A stretch of 64,000 nucleotides of DNA from Phocaeicola plebeius (GCF_003437535.1 NZ_QSQT01000003.1:1-64000), one strand, 5' to 3'; shown: positions 18,681-27,797, counted from the first letter of the stretch. Translations and numbers: made by a program. The notes: generated from the letters alone by a model not told the origin.

Positions 18681-19385
18681 ATGAACAAGAACCTATTTTG
18701 GCTGATTGCCCTGCTATTTACTCTTTCTTTCGGCTTTATGTCGTGTGCAGAAGACACTACAGTGGAAGATCCGTATGCGAATTGGGATGACCGTAATGTG
18801 CGATATTTGGACTCCATTGCGGATGTGGCCCGTGCAAACGAAATTCCCGAACTTAATGAAGTTGAAAAATGGGTAATAAAGTGTAATTATAAAATTTCGA
18901 ATGAAAGTTCGCTGAATCCGGGATTAGGAGGAAGTTCGGTTAGTTCGAATCCATTTGAAACTCCTCCCAGTGTGAATGATTCTGTATACATGAAAGTTTT
19001 GGAAGTGGGAGAAGGAGATGGAAATTCTCCTTTGTTCACGGATACCGTAAGTGTGTACTATCGTGGAAAGTTGATTAATGGAACCGTGTTCGATCAGAAT
19101 TATTCGGGAGATTTGAATACGGAGGTACATGTACCTACTCATTTTGCATTGCAGGCCAAACAGTCAGATGGTGTATTCGGTGACGGATTGATTGTTGGTT
19201 GGATTACTGCATTGCAATATATGAAAGAAGGTGACCGGGTGGAATTATATATCCCGTCAGCTCTTGGATATGGTACGCAAGGTCAGTCATCTATTCCAGC
19301 CAATTCCGTGTTGAAATTTGATTTGAAACTGGAAAAAGTGATTCATCCTGATGGCTTAGAAAGCTATAGCTTGAAAGTTGACTGA
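18681..19385 (+). CDS. FKBP-type peptidyl-prolyl isomerase lipoprotein
   Basis: A 234-residue precursor with a type II signal peptide (lipobox FMSC, Cys22) and a C-terminal FKBP domain. The linker of about 90 residues after the cysteine is low in complexity and Ser/Asn-rich. FKBP landmarks are DTVSVYYRGKLINGTVFD, the GWITALQYMKEGDRVELYIPS stretch split around residue 185, and LGYGTQG with the ANSVLKFDLKLE end. It should assist folding of exported proteins in the periplasm, anchored to a membrane. A strong terminator follows. Confidence 0.9.
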   Translation: MNKNLFWLIALLFTLSFGFMSCAEDTTVEDPYANWDDRNVRYLDSIADVARANEIPELNEVEKWVIKCNYKISNESSLNPGLGGSSVSSNPFETPPSVNDSVYMKVLEVGEGDGNSPLFTDTVSVYYRGKLINGTVFDQNYSGDLNTEVHVPTHFALQAKQSDGVFGDGLIVGWITALQYMKEGDRVELYIPSALGYGTQGQSSIPANSVLKFDLKLEKVIHPDGLESYSLKVD

Positions 19386-19414
19386 TTATAAATAATAAGT
19401 ACAGATTGGAAAGA

Positions 19415-19457
19415 CGGTGAGGAAGTGGTTTAGATACACTTCTTCACCGCTTTTTTT
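19415..19457 (+). terminator. terminator after FKBP gene
   Basis: A 13-bp stem (19415-19427 with 19437-19449, one G-U pair) with a 9-base loop is followed by CTTTTTTT. It ends the glyS-FKBP transcript. Confidence 0.9.
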
Positions 19458-19476
19458 ATGATATAAGTTGCTCTTG

Positions 19477-19566
19477 CCAGTACTTCCTTGGAAGTACTGG
19501 AGTACTGCTTAGGGAGTACTGAAGTATTTTCGGGGAAGTACTGCAGTACTGGCTTGGAAGTACTGA
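19477..19566. repeat. AGTACT palindrome array
   Basis: Within 90 intergenic bases the palindrome AGTACT occurs seven times, plus one AGTATT variant, usually in the context GGAAGTACTG. The first two form an inverted repeat with 11-bp perfect arms (19477-19487 and 19490-19500). AGTACTGCAGTACT at 19537-19550 is a 14-bp perfect palindrome. Spacings are irregular, unlike a CRISPR. Function unknown: repeat-derived hairpins or an operator array upstream of the metal efflux operon are both possible. Confidence 0.8.
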
Positions 19567-19593
19567 GACTTTGACTTTTCCTGATGCGACTCT

Positions 19594-19625
19594 TTTGTTT
19601 GTTAGGAGATTTCTTCGTATTTTTG
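19594..19625 (+). promoter_or_regulatory. promoter of the metal efflux operon
   Basis: TTTG at 19594-19597, a 20-bp spacer and TATTTTTG at 19618-19625 match the consensus. Its location rules against the longer upstream start of the first gene and supports ATG at 19643. Confidence 0.75.
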
Positions 19626-19642
19626 TGCCCGACAGAAAAAGA

Positions 19643-20065
19643 ATGAAGCAGATTTTAGGTACATATTGTTTGCTGTTGGTCAGCCTGTGGGTGCTGGTGG
19701 TAGGTGTGTTTCCACACCATCATCACAATGAGGCGTTTTGTGTCAGTCCGGATATGGAGACTTGCGCCTCGTCATCGCATGACGGATGCGAAGGACGACA
19801 CCATTGTGCAGGAGATGCCGACAAGCATGCGTGCGACATCAGTTGTGTCACCCACCTGTCTTTTTCTGTTCCTCATCATTTGCCGGATTTTACACCGGAC
19901 TATACATTCTATACGTTGATTTATCTGTCATCCCTTTGTTTGGAAGCTCCATCTGTTTCCTTTGAACGAGGGGATATGATTTCCTATTACGTAGAAAAAC
20001 TGCACGCACGGCATTTTTCTGCCGTTCGCAATTTCCGTGCACCTCCTTTTGCTGTTGTAGCTTGA
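19643..20065 (+). CDS. exported His/Cys-rich protein of metal efflux operon
   Basis: 140 residues from ATG at 19643. A hydrophobic N-terminal segment (about residues 4-24) is a signal peptide or anchor. It is followed by HHHHNE and a stretch with several cysteines and histidines (CASSSHDGC, RHHCAGDADKHAC). That composition suggests metal ions are bound in the periplasm. It is the first gene of an operon with an RND efflux system, so a metallochaperone or sensor role like CusF is tempting, but there is no sequence similarity to CusF that I can see. No family was recognised with confidence. Confidence 0.65.
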   Translation: MKQILGTYCLLLVSLWVLVVGVFPHHHHNEAFCVSPDMETCASSSHDGCEGRHHCAGDADKHACDISCVTHLSFSVPHHLPDFTPDYTFYTLIYLSSLCLEAPSVSFERGDMISYYVEKLHARHFSAVRNFRAPPFAVVA

Positions 20066-20115
20066 TTTTTAGGGAAGTTACTGCACTTTGCAACCTGCTT
20101 GCAACGTGTAGAATT

Positions 20116-20123
20116 TATTTTTG
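20116..20123 (+). promoter_or_regulatory. possible internal -7 box before adaptor gene
   Basis: TATTTTTG lies 23 bases before the adaptor start. The nearest TTTG (20087-20090) is 25 bp upstream, so this would be a weak promoter. Confidence 0.4.
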
Positions 20124-20146
20124 CAAACAAAAAACAACAGTATTCA

Positions 20147-21301
20147 ATGAAAAACTATATTTTGACAGGAACATTGTGTATGTTCCTTTTTGGGGGATGC
20201 GGAGAACACGCACACGACCATGAGCATGAAGGTCATGACCATGAAGCGGAAATACATGCAGAAGAAAAAACAGCTCATTCAGATGAAATCGTACTGACGC
20301 CGGAGAAAGCAGAAGCGGCTGGGGTGGAAGCTGAAGTGGTTCACCCGGGAGCCTTTCGGGAAGTGATACAGGCTGGCGGACAGATTCTGTCGGCACAAGG
20401 CCAGGAGGAAACGGTGGTAGCGGCTTCCTCGGGAGTGGTGTCTTTCTCCCGCAAAATTGCGGAAGGAATTGAAGTGGGCAAGGGCAGTGAACTGCTGAGT
20501 GTATCTGCCGAGCACATTCAGGAGGGTGACCCCGTGAGAAAGGCAAAGGTGGCCTATGAAAAAGCCAAGGAAGAATACGAACGTGCAGAGAAACTGGTAG
20601 GCAGCCAGATTGTGTCGCAAAAAGAATTTGCGGCTTTGCGTGAGGCATACCAGAATGCCCGTCTGGCATACGAGGCTTTGCTGCCCAGCAAGTCGGGTAA
20701 AGGAGTAGCCGTGAAGGCACCTATCGGCGGGTTCGTGAAGAATTGTCTGGTGAAGGAAGGCGATTACGTAACGATAGGACAGCCGTTGATGACGGTGACT
20801 CAGATGCGCCGCTTGGTGCTGAAGGCCGATGTGTCGGAACGTTATTATGCACAACTTCCTCGCATTGTGTCGGCTAACTTCAAGACACCTTATAATAATA
20901 AAGTCTACAGCCTGGAGAACTTGGGCGGAAAAGTGCTTTCGTTTGGAAAATCATCAGGCGATACGTCTTATTATGTACCGGTGACATTCGAATTTGACAA
21001 CCGTGGCGACATGGTTCCAGGTGCATTTGTGGAAGTCTTCCTGCTGTCGGGTGAACGTCAGGGAGTCATCAGCCTGCCGGAATCGGCACTGACCGAAGAA
21101 CAGGGACTTTATTTTGTGTACCTGAAACTCGACGACGAGTGTTATAAGAAACAAGAAGTACAATTAGGAACTTCCAACGGAGAGCGGGTAGAAATTCTTT
21201 CCGGTCTGAAAGACGGAGATACCGTGGTGACCCGTGGTGCCATTCATGTGAAACTGGCTGCCGCTTCCAATGCCATTCCGGCTCATTCACACAACCATTA
21301 A
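20147..21301 (+). CDS. RND efflux periplasmic adaptor lipoprotein
   Basis: Start at ATG 20147, which gives a type II signal peptide with lipobox GGCG; the upstream in-frame start lacks one. The mature N-terminus is very His-rich (HAHDHEHEGHDHEAEIH), a probable metal-binding tail. The rest follows membrane-fusion protein order: barrel-sandwich halves around a helical hairpin (about residues 115-185, AKVAYEKAKEEYERAEKL), a beta-barrel, and a membrane-proximal domain near the C-terminus, which ends HSHNH. It bridges the pump and outer-membrane channel encoded next. Family: HlyD/CusB-type adaptor. Confidence 0.9.
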   Translation: MKNYILTGTLCMFLFGGCGEHAHDHEHEGHDHEAEIHAEEKTAHSDEIVLTPEKAEAAGVEAEVVHPGAFREVIQAGGQILSAQGQEETVVAASSGVVSFSRKIAEGIEVGKGSELLSVSAEHIQEGDPVRKAKVAYEKAKEEYERAEKLVGSQIVSQKEFAALREAYQNARLAYEALLPSKSGKGVAVKAPIGGFVKNCLVKEGDYVTIGQPLMTVTQMRRLVLKADVSERYYAQLPRIVSANFKTPYNNKVYSLENLGGKVLSFGKSSGDTSYYVPVTFEFDNRGDMVPGAFVEVFLLSGERQGVISLPESALTEEQGLYFVYLKLDDECYKKQEVQLGTSNGERVEILSGLKDGDTVVTRGAIHVKLAAASNAIPAHSHNH

Positions 21302-21313
21302 AAGTGACACGCT

Positions 21314-24300
21314 ATGCTGAATAAAATTATACAATTTTCGCTACAGAACCGCTTGCTGGTTCTGGTGGCTTCGGTGTTGTTGCTGATAGGAGGAACCTAT
21401 ACAGCTTTCCATACCGAAGTGGACGTGTTCCCTGACTTGAATGCGCCTACCGTAGTGGTGATGACCGAAGCCAACGGGATGGCTGCCGAAGAGGTAGAAC
21501 AGCTGGTTACTTTCCCGATAGAGACTGCCGTAAACGGGGCTACTCATGTACGCAGGGTACGTTCTTCCTCTACCACGGGATTTTCTGTCGTATGGGTGGA
21601 ATTTGAGTGGGATACCGACATCTACCTGGCACGCCAGATTGTGTCGGAAAAATTAGCGGCGGCGGGCGAGGACTTGCCCGACAATGTGGGTAAACCGACA
21701 TTGGGCCCTCAGTCGTCTATCTTAGGAGAGCTGTTGATTGTGGGACTGACTTCCGACTCCACTTCCATGCAGGATTTGCGTACTATGGCCGACTGGACCA
21801 TCCGTCCGCGTCTGCTGTCTACCGGAGGTGTGGCTCAGGTAGCTGTACTGGGAGGCGACATCAAGGAATATCAGATTCTGGTTCATCCGGACCGTATGCG
21901 CCACTACGGCGTGACGTTGGGCGAAGTGATGGAAGTGTCACGAGGCATGAACCAGAACACCAACGGAGGAGTCATTTATGAATACGGAAATGAATACATC
22001 GTGCGTGGAGTCATCTCTACCGACGATGTGCGTAAGTTGGGACGTGCTGTCATCAAGACTACTCCAGACGGGGCACCCATTACCTTGGAGGATGTGGCCG
22101 ATGTACGTATCGGGTCACAGCAACCCAAGTTGGGACTGGCTTCTGAAAAAGGAAAGCCGGCGGTACTCATTACGGTGACCAAGCAACCGAATACCGGAAC
22201 CATTGAGCTGACCGAAAAACTGGAAGCCGCTTTGGCCGATTTGCAGAAGAACTTGCCGAAGGATGTACATATCTCTACCGACATTTTCCGTCAGTCACGT
22301 TTTATTGAAAGTTCTATCAGCAACGTGCAGGATTCACTTTACGAAGGTGCCATTTTCGTAGTGATTGTGCTGTTCCTGTTCCTGGCCAACACACGTACTA
22401 CGATTATTTCACTGATAACCCTTCCCTTGTCGCTTGTGGTAGCCATCCTGACCTTGCATTACCTGGGACTTAGTATCAATACCATGAGTCTGGGTGGTAT
22501 GGCCATAGCCATCGGTTCGCTGGTGGACGATGCCATTGTGGACGTGGAAAATGTATGGAAGCATCTGCGTGAAAACCGTCAGTTGCCGTTAGCGGAACGG
22601 AAACCGGTACGGGAAGTTGTCTTTCAGGCTTCACGTGAGGTACGTATGCCTATTCTGAACTCTACGTTGATTATCATTGTCAGCTTTATTCCTCTTTTCT
22701 TTCTGAGCGGAATGGAAGGACGTATGCTGGTGCCGCTGGGTATTTCTTTTATCGTGTCTTTGTTTGCTTCTACGATAGTAGCTTTGACCCTGACTCCGGT
22801 ACTTTGCAGCTACTTGTTGGGTAAAAATACGTTCAAGGGAGAGGGATTGCCCAAGGAAGCCTTCCTTGCTGTATGGCTGAAGAAATATTATGAGCGTGCC
22901 TTGCTCTGGGCGCTGGAACATAAGAAGACGGTATTGGGAGGAACGATAGCTTTCTTTATCGTGGCGTTAGGAATTTTCTTTACCTTGGGACACAGCTTCC
23001 TTCCTTCTTTCAATGAAGGTTCCTTCACCATCAATGTCAGTTCATTGCCGGGTATTTCACTGGAAGAATCCGACAAGATAGGCCGTCAGGCAGAGGAACT
23101 GCTGCTTTCGATTCCTGAAATTCAGACCGTAGCCCGTAAGACTGGACGTGCGGAACTGGATGAACATGCGCTGGGAGTGAATGTATCCGAAATAGAAGCA
23201 CCTTTTGAACTGAAAGACCGCTCGCATGCCGAATTATTGGATGAAGTGCGTCACAAACTGTCGGTCATTACGGGTGCCAACATTGAAATCGGGCAGCCCA
23301 TCAGCCATCGTATTGATGCCATGTTGAGCGGTACACAGGCCAGCATTGCCATCAAGCTGTTCGGCGACGACCTGAACCGGATGTTTGCCATCGGTAACCA
23401 GATAAAGGAGGCGGTGAGTGATGTAGAAGGAATTGCCGACCTGAATGTGGAGCAGCAGATTGAGCGTCCGGAACTGAAGATTGTGCCGAAGCGTGAAATG
23501 TTGGCCAAGTACGGTATTTCGTTGCCGCAGTTCAGTGAGTTTGTCACGGTTAACATGGCCGGTGAGGTCGTGTCGCAGGTATATGAACAGGGAAAGACCT
23601 TTAACCTGGTGGTACGTGCTGCAGAATCTGACCGTGGTACGATGGAACGTGTCAAGGAACTGATGATTGACGATGCACAAGGCCGGAAGATTCCTCTTTC
23701 ATACGTGGCAGATGTGACTTCTTCTATGGGTCCCAATACCATCAACCGTGAGAACGTAAAACGAAAAATTGTAATCTCGGCCAATACCAGCGGGCGTGAC
23801 CTGCGCAGTGTGGTGAACGACATCCAGCACCGGGTAGAAGAAAAAATCAGCTTGCCGGAAGGGTATCATATAGAATACGGCGGACAGTTTGAAAGTGAAC
23901 AGGCTGCCAGTCGTACCTTGTTGCTGACTTCCCTGATGAGCATTGCAGTGATTTTCCTGTTGCTGTACATGCAGTTCCACGATGCGGCAGAGAGTGGCGT
24001 TATCCTGTTGAATCTGCCTTTGGCCCTGATTGGAGGAGTCTTTGCCCTCTTCCTGACTACGGGTGAAGTCAGCATTCCAGCCATTATCGGTTTCATCTCG
24101 TTGTTCGGAATCGCTACCCGTAACGGAATGCTGCTTGTCACACACTACAATCTGTTGCGTGAAGAACAGCAGTTGGGAGTGCGTGAAAGTGTGGTGCGCG
24201 GTTCGCTCGACCGTCTGAATCCGATTCTGATGACGGCTCTTTCCTCTGCTTTTGCATTGATTCCGCTGGCTTTGCGCGGCGATTTGCCGGGAAATGAAAT

Positions 24301-24427
24301 TCAGAGTCCGATGGCGAAGGTCATTCTGGGAGGTCTGCTGACTTCTACTTTCCTGAATGCGTTTGTCATTCCTATTGTGTACGAGTTAATGAACCGGAAG
24401 AAAAACCTTAAAAGAACAGAAGAATGA
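21314..24427 (+). CDS. heavy-metal efflux RND pump (CusA/CzcA family)
   Basis: A 1037-residue inner-membrane proton antiporter with twelve predicted helices and two large periplasmic loops. The N-terminal EVDVFPDLNAPTVVV and the helix-4 region GSLVDDAIVDVEN (about residues 400-412) mark the heavy-metal-efflux branch of RND proteins. In that helix the first CzcA aspartate position is Ala/Ile-like, as in CusA, while Asp and Glu of VDDAIVDVEN remain. The three methionines that line the E. coli CusA channel do not appear at matching positions, so the cargo is uncertain. The final ATGA overlaps the channel gene. Confidence 0.9.
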   Translation: MLNKIIQFSLQNRLLVLVASVLLLIGGTYTAFHTEVDVFPDLNAPTVVVMTEANGMAAEEVEQLVTFPIETAVNGATHVRRVRSSSTTGFSVVWVEFEWDTDIYLARQIVSEKLAAAGEDLPDNVGKPTLGPQSSILGELLIVGLTSDSTSMQDLRTMADWTIRPRLLSTGGVAQVAVLGGDIKEYQILVHPDRMRHYGVTLGEVMEVSRGMNQNTNGGVIYEYGNEYIVRGVISTDDVRKLGRAVIKTTPDGAPITLEDVADVRIGSQQPKLGLASEKGKPAVLITVTKQPNTGTIELTEKLEAALADLQKNLPKDVHISTDIFRQSRFIESSISNVQDSLYEGAIFVVIVLFLFLANTRTTIISLITLPLSLVVAILTLHYLGLSINTMSLGGMAIAIGSLVDDAIVDVENVWKHLRENRQLPLAERKPVREVVFQASREVRMPILNSTLIIIVSFIPLFFLSGMEGRMLVPLGISFIVSLFASTIVALTLTPVLCSYLLGKNTFKGEGLPKEAFLAVWLKKYYERALLWALEHKKTVLGGTIAFFIVALGIFFTLGHSFLPSFNEGSFTINVSSLPGISLEESDKIGRQAEELLLSIPEIQTVARKTGRAELDEHALGVNVSEIEAPFELKDRSHAELLDEVRHKLSVITGANIEIGQPISHRIDAMLSGTQASIAIKLFGDDLNRMFAIGNQIKEAVSDVEGIADLNVEQQIERPELKIVPKREMLAKYGISLPQFSEFVTVNMAGEVVSQVYEQGKTFNLVVRAAESDRGTMERVKELMIDDAQGRKIPLSYVADVTSSMGPNTINRENVKRKIVISANTSGRDLRSVVNDIQHRVEEKISLPEGYHIEYGGQFESEQAASRTLLLTSLMSIAVIFLLLYMQFHDAAESGVILLNLPLALIGGVFALFLTTGEVSIPAIIGFISLFGIATRNGMLLVTHYNLLREEQQLGVRESVVRGSLDRLNPILMTALSSAFALIPLALRGDLPGNEIQSPMAKVILGGLLTSTFLNAFVIPIVYELMNRKKNLKRTEE

Positions 24428-25599
24428 AAAAAATAGGATGGATGTGGCTTGCAGGACTGGCATTTGCCAGCAGCGTGCAGGCACAGAAAATAGAAGAAGT
24501 ATTGCAGTCTGTAGAGCAGAATAACAAGGAACTGCAGGCGGTCTTTCATTCTACGGAAGCTGCCAAGATGGAAGTGCAGACGCAGAATAACCTGGAAGAC
24601 CCCAGTGTGGAGTACAGCCCGTTTTTTGCTAAAGGAATAGATGGAATGGCCAGTTCGGAACTGGTGGTGACACAGGGATTTGATTTCCCGACCTTGTATG
24701 CGGCACGTAATCGTTCCGGGAAACTGCAGAAAGATGTGCTCGACCGTCAGCAGCAGGCGCTTCGCCGTGATATTCTGCTACAGGCCAAGAATCTGTGTCT
24801 CGACTTGATTCGCCTGAATCAGGAGCAGGCTTTGCTCATGGAACGGCAGAAAAATGCCGATGCCCTGTTGCAGTTGTTTGAAAAGCGTTTGAAAGAAGGA
24901 GATGCGAATGCCTTGGAGGTGAATAAAATCAAGATGGAACGCATGAAGGTGCAGACGGAAGTGGCACAGAACCATGCGGCACATCGTACGGCACTTCAGC
25001 AACTGCTGGCGATGAACGGTAACCTCCCGTTGGAGTTTGCAGAAGACCGTTATCCGGCAGTGGAAGCTATTCGTGACTATCATACATTGTATAACGAAGT
25101 AATGATGCAGGATGCAGACCTTCAGGCGGCAGATGCGGCTTCCCGTGCGGCTGAGGAACAGGTAAGCGTGAACAAGCAGAACTGGTTGCCCAAGCTGGAG
25201 GTAGGTTACCGTCGCAATACGTCGGTAGGTGAGAAAAGCAACGGTTTTCTGGTGGGAGGAAGTTTCCCGATATTTTCTAACCGGAAGAAACTGAAGATTG
25301 CCAAGGCACAGGCTTTGAGTGCCAATCTGCAACTGGACAATACCCGCTTGCAGGTGGAAGCAAGAATACAGGGACAGTTCAATGAAATGCAGCAGCTTCA
25401 GGAGGCAATGCAGGCTTACGATGTGCCTTTGATGCATCATACTCTCCGCTTGCTTTATGATGCCGTGACTGCCGGACAACTTTCGATTATTGACTTCTAT
25501 GTAGAGGCCGATAACGTGTACGGCAACCTGCAAAGTTATATTACCCTTGAAAACCAGTATCAGAAACTGATGGCGGATATTTATAAAAACCGTCTTTGA
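24424..25599 (+). CDS. TolC-family outer-membrane efflux protein
   Basis: 391 residues with a signal peptide ending in VQAQ (about 21 residues). Two repeated coiled-coil halves are visible (LQKDVLDRQQQALRRD and the C-terminal LQLDNTRLQVEARIQGQFNE), typical of the trimeric channel family. The length is at the short end, as common in CzcC/CusC-like proteins of Bacteroidetes. It is translationally coupled to the RND pump and completes a tripartite system. A strong terminator follows. Confidence 0.88.
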   Translation: MKKIGWMWLAGLAFASSVQAQKIEEVLQSVEQNNKELQAVFHSTEAAKMEVQTQNNLEDPSVEYSPFFAKGIDGMASSELVVTQGFDFPTLYAARNRSGKLQKDVLDRQQQALRRDILLQAKNLCLDLIRLNQEQALLMERQKNADALLQLFEKRLKEGDANALEVNKIKMERMKVQTEVAQNHAAHRTALQQLLAMNGNLPLEFAEDRYPAVEAIRDYHTLYNEVMMQDADLQAADAASRAAEEQVSVNKQNWLPKLEVGYRRNTSVGEKSNGFLVGGSFPIFSNRKKLKIAKAQALSANLQLDNTRLQVEARIQGQFNEMQQLQEAMQAYDVPLMHHTLRLLYDAVTAGQLSIIDFYVEADNVYGNLQSYITLENQYQKLMADIYKNRL

Positions 25600-25616
25600 T
25601 AGGTTCTAAAAAAATC

Positions 25617-25658
25617 CGTCCCCGGTAATTTATCGCTAATTACCGGGGGCGATTTTTT
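25617..25658. terminator. bidirectional terminator between efflux operon and katA
   Basis: CCCCGGTAATT (25620-25630) pairs perfectly with AATTACCGGGG (25638-25648), extended by three outer pairs, with a T-run after it and an A-run before it. It serves both converging operons. Confidence 0.9.
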
Positions 25659-25677
25659 AGTCAAGTCAGTTTGTCAT

Positions 25678-27132
25678 TCAAATCTTTTCTAATGGAATAT
25701 TCAGGGCTTTTGCCACTCCCTTTCCATAATTTTCATCTGCTTTCATGCAGTTTCGTATGTGGCGAAGCTTGATTTCTTCTGGAATATCTCCCATAGCTCT
25801 TGCCGTATTTTCGAAGAGCACCTGCTGCTGGGCGGGAGTCATCAGTCGGAACAGGTCGCCCGGCTGAGAGTAGTAATCTGAATCATCTTCCCGGTAGTCC
25901 CATTGGTAAGCGGCTCCATCGAGTTCCAACGGCGGCTCCTTGTATTCCGTCTGGTGCTGCCATTCTCCGTAGCTGTTGGGCTCATATCCTAACGTAGACC
26001 CGTGGTTTCCGTCTACGCGCATCTGTCCGTCCCGATGATACATATTCAGGAAAGGACAACGACTGCGGTTGACCGGAATCTGGTGATGGTTCACTCCCAG
26101 TCGGTAGCGCTGTGTATCTCCGTAAGAGAACAGACGTCCTTGCAGCATACGGTCGGGTGAGAAACTGATACCCGGCACCACATTGGCCGGATTGAACGCC
26201 GCCTGCTCTACATCTGCAAAGTAGTTTTCCGGATTGCGGTTCAGTTCCATCACGCCCACCTCAATCAACGGATATTCTTTCTGCGACCAGACTTTGGTCA
26301 GGTCGAACGGATTGAACGGACAGTTCTTGGCCTGCTCTTCCGTCATTACCTGAATGTACATAGTCCATTTGGGGAAGTCGCCCTTCTCAATGCTTTCATA
26401 CAAATCGCGCTGGTGGCTTTCACGGTCTTTGGCAATGATGGCTTCTGCCTCCGCATCGGTCAGGTTCTTGATGCCCTGCTGCGTATGCAGGTGGAATTTC
26501 ACCCAAGTGCGTTTTCCTTCTGCGTTGATAAGTGAGAATGTATGGCTTCCGTATCCGTGCATGTGGCGGTAAGAGGCTGGAATACCTCGGTCGCTCATGG
26601 TGATGGTTACCTGATGCAGTGCTTCAGGTAGTAATGTCCAGAAATCCCAGTTGTTGCGTGCGCTTCGCATGTTGGTGCGCGGGTCACGTTTTACCGCATG
26701 ATTCAGGTCGGGGAATTTCAGCGGGTCACGAAGGAAGAAGACGGGGGTGTTGTTACCTACCAAATCCCAGTTACCTTCTTCTGTATAGAATTTGATGGCG
26801 AATCCGCGAATATCACGTTCGGCATCTGCCGCTCCTCGTTCACCGGCTACGGTAGAGAAACGGACAAACAGTTCTGTTTCTTTTCCAATCTGTGAGAAAA
26901 TAGCTGCCTTGGTGTAGGCTGTAATGTCATGAGTGACCGTAAATTTTCCGAAGGCACCGGAGCCTTTGGCGTGCATGCGTCGTTCCGGAATCACTTCGCG
27001 GTCAAAGTGTGCCAGTTTCTCAAGAAACCATACGTCTTGTAAAAGCATCGGGCCTCTCCGTCCTGCGGTGGCCACATTGTGGTTGTCGGCTACAGGTGCT
27101 CCTGAAGCGCTGGTCAGTTTTTTATTTTCCAT
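25678..27132 (-). CDS. katA: catalase, monofunctional heme type
   Basis: Dismutates hydrogen peroxide in the cytosol. The 484-residue small-subunit clade type is complete: the active-site His is in [10 protein letters not shown] (His54), the distal Asn in [12 protein letters not shown], and the heme-ligating Tyr in [14 protein letters not shown] near residue 337. There is no C-terminal flavodoxin-like domain, so it is not a large-subunit catalase. On the minus strand it follows the flavodoxin-like gene by 18 bases, suggesting a shared transcript from the promoter at 27714. Confidence 0.96.
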   Translation of the reverse strand: MENKKLTSASGAPVADNHNVATAGRRGPMLLQDVWFLEKLAHFDREVIPERRMHAKGSGAFGKFTVTHDITAYTKAAIFSQIGKETELFVRFSTVAGERGAADAERDIRGFAIKFYTEEGNWDLVGNNTPVFFLRDPLKFPDLNHAVKRDPRTNMRSARNNWDFWTLLPEALHQVTITMSDRGIPASYRHMHGYGSHTFSLINAEGKRTWVKFHLHTQQGIKNLTDAEAEAIIAKDRESHQRDLYESIEKGDFPKWTMYIQVMTEEQAKNCPFNPFDLTKVWSQKEYPLIEVGVMELNRNPENYFADVEQAAFNPANVVPGISFSPDRMLQGRLFSYGDTQRYRLGVNHHQIPVNRSRCPFLNMYHRDGQMRVDGNHGSTLGYEPNSYGEWQHQTEYKEPPLELDGAAYQWDYREDDSDYYSQPGDLFRLMTPAQQQVLFENTARAMGDIPEEIKLRHIRNCMKADENYGKGVAKALNIPLEKI

Positions 27133-27150
27133 ACAATATTACATTTATAA

Positions 27151-27585
27151 TTAATAAAAAAGGGATGTACTGATAAATTGGTCTAATATCTTTTTGTCTG
27201 TTTCTGTCAGCAATCCGTTTTTGGATTTCAGGAAAGGTATGTGGGTGTTCCGTGAAATCTTCAATGTTTTCTTCATTTTCCGGTACATACTGCCTGTCCT
27301 GAATTTATACGTGGTAAAAAGGAGTGTACGATGCGGAGATATGCGTCCTGCCATCTTCCGGCTGCATGCACTCCATTTCTTGTGAGGGTGCTGTCCGACG
27401 ACGAACCAGCCGCACGTCCAGCATCCGGAAATAAGAAAGTCCGTCTCGTTCAGCTTTTGAGTGTCAAAATCAGAAATGGCACTCAGGCTGACGTTCAACC
27501 CTTTTGACCAGAGATACATGGCTATTTCTCGTGCGAAAAAGGCGGTCTTTCTTTTGTGGCTGTAATATAAGACAGTGGCTTTCAT
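27151..27585 (-). CDS. flavodoxin-like protein
   Basis: 144 residues from ATG at 27585 (the in-frame start at 27672 would add 29 residues that fit no family). The N-terminal TVLYYSHKRKTAFFAREIA is a flavodoxin-type first strand and phosphate-binding loop, though with Lys in place of Gly. ISGCWTCGWFVVG follows near residue 50, then a LLFTTYKFRTG strand. Likely binds FMN and transfers electrons, cytosolic. It precedes katA, which suggests a role in oxidative-stress redox supply. Partner proteins are unknown. Confidence 0.75.
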   Translation of the reverse strand: MKATVLYYSHKRKTAFFAREIAMYLWSKGLNVSLSAISDFDTQKLNETDFLISGCWTCGWFVVGQHPHKKWSACSRKMAGRISPHRTLLFTTYKFRTGSMYRKMKKTLKISRNTHIPFLKSKNGLLTETDKKILDQFISTSLFY

Positions 27586-27695
27586 CTTATTGGCAACAAC
27601 ATAGTTCTTTGGCAATCTTTGTTCACTGTATTTGCGGTTTGTGCCGAGACAGTTATTGCCAGCCAGGCACACATTAAACTGATGATTTTTTTCAT
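27582..27695 (-). CDS. 37-residue signal-peptide-like micro-ORF
   Basis: ATG at 27695 opens a 37-codon frame that reads MKKIISLMCAWLAITVSAQ at its start, an excellent signal peptide with an Ala-Gln cleavage context, then an 18-residue tail. Its TGA overlaps the ATG of the flavodoxin-like gene (ATGA). It lies 19 bases behind a perfect minus-strand -7 box. It could be a translated leader coupling the flavodoxin gene, a tiny exported peptide, or the stump of a formerly secreted flavodoxin separated by frameshift. Not in ordinary gene calls because of its length. Confidence 0.5.
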   Translation of the reverse strand: MKKIISLMCAWLAITVSAQTANTVNKDCQRTMLLPIR

Positions 27696-27713
27696 ATAGC
27701 GTTTCTTTTTTAA

Positions 27714-27721
27714 CAAAGATA
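27714..27721 (-). promoter_or_regulatory. -7 box of the flavodoxin-katA transcript
   Basis: The minus strand reads TATCTTTG. It is placed correctly to start a transcript that includes the micro-ORF, the flavodoxin-like gene and katA. It is divergent from the lysR promoter 22 bases away. Confidence 0.6.
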
Positions 27722-27742
27722 AGCGGGATGAGAATATTTATT

Positions 27743-27750
27743 TATATTTG
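27743..27750 (+). promoter_or_regulatory. -7 box of lysR
   Basis: TATATTTG matches the consensus, 47 bases before the LysR start. The untranslated leader contains TATC and GATA arms around CATA near 27772-27783, a possible autoregulatory site. Confidence 0.5.
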
Positions 27751-27797
27751 CAAAATTCATTTTTTCGATAATATCCATAGATAAAAACGATAAGGAA

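Noticed and set aside
19477..19566. CRISPR interpretation of the AGTACT array
   Set aside because: No constant repeat of 20-40 bases and no regular spacers; no cas genes in the window.
27585..27672. Upstream start of the flavodoxin-like gene at 27672
   Set aside because: The added 29 residues do not resemble flavodoxins, and the stretch is read in another frame by a signal-peptide ORF.
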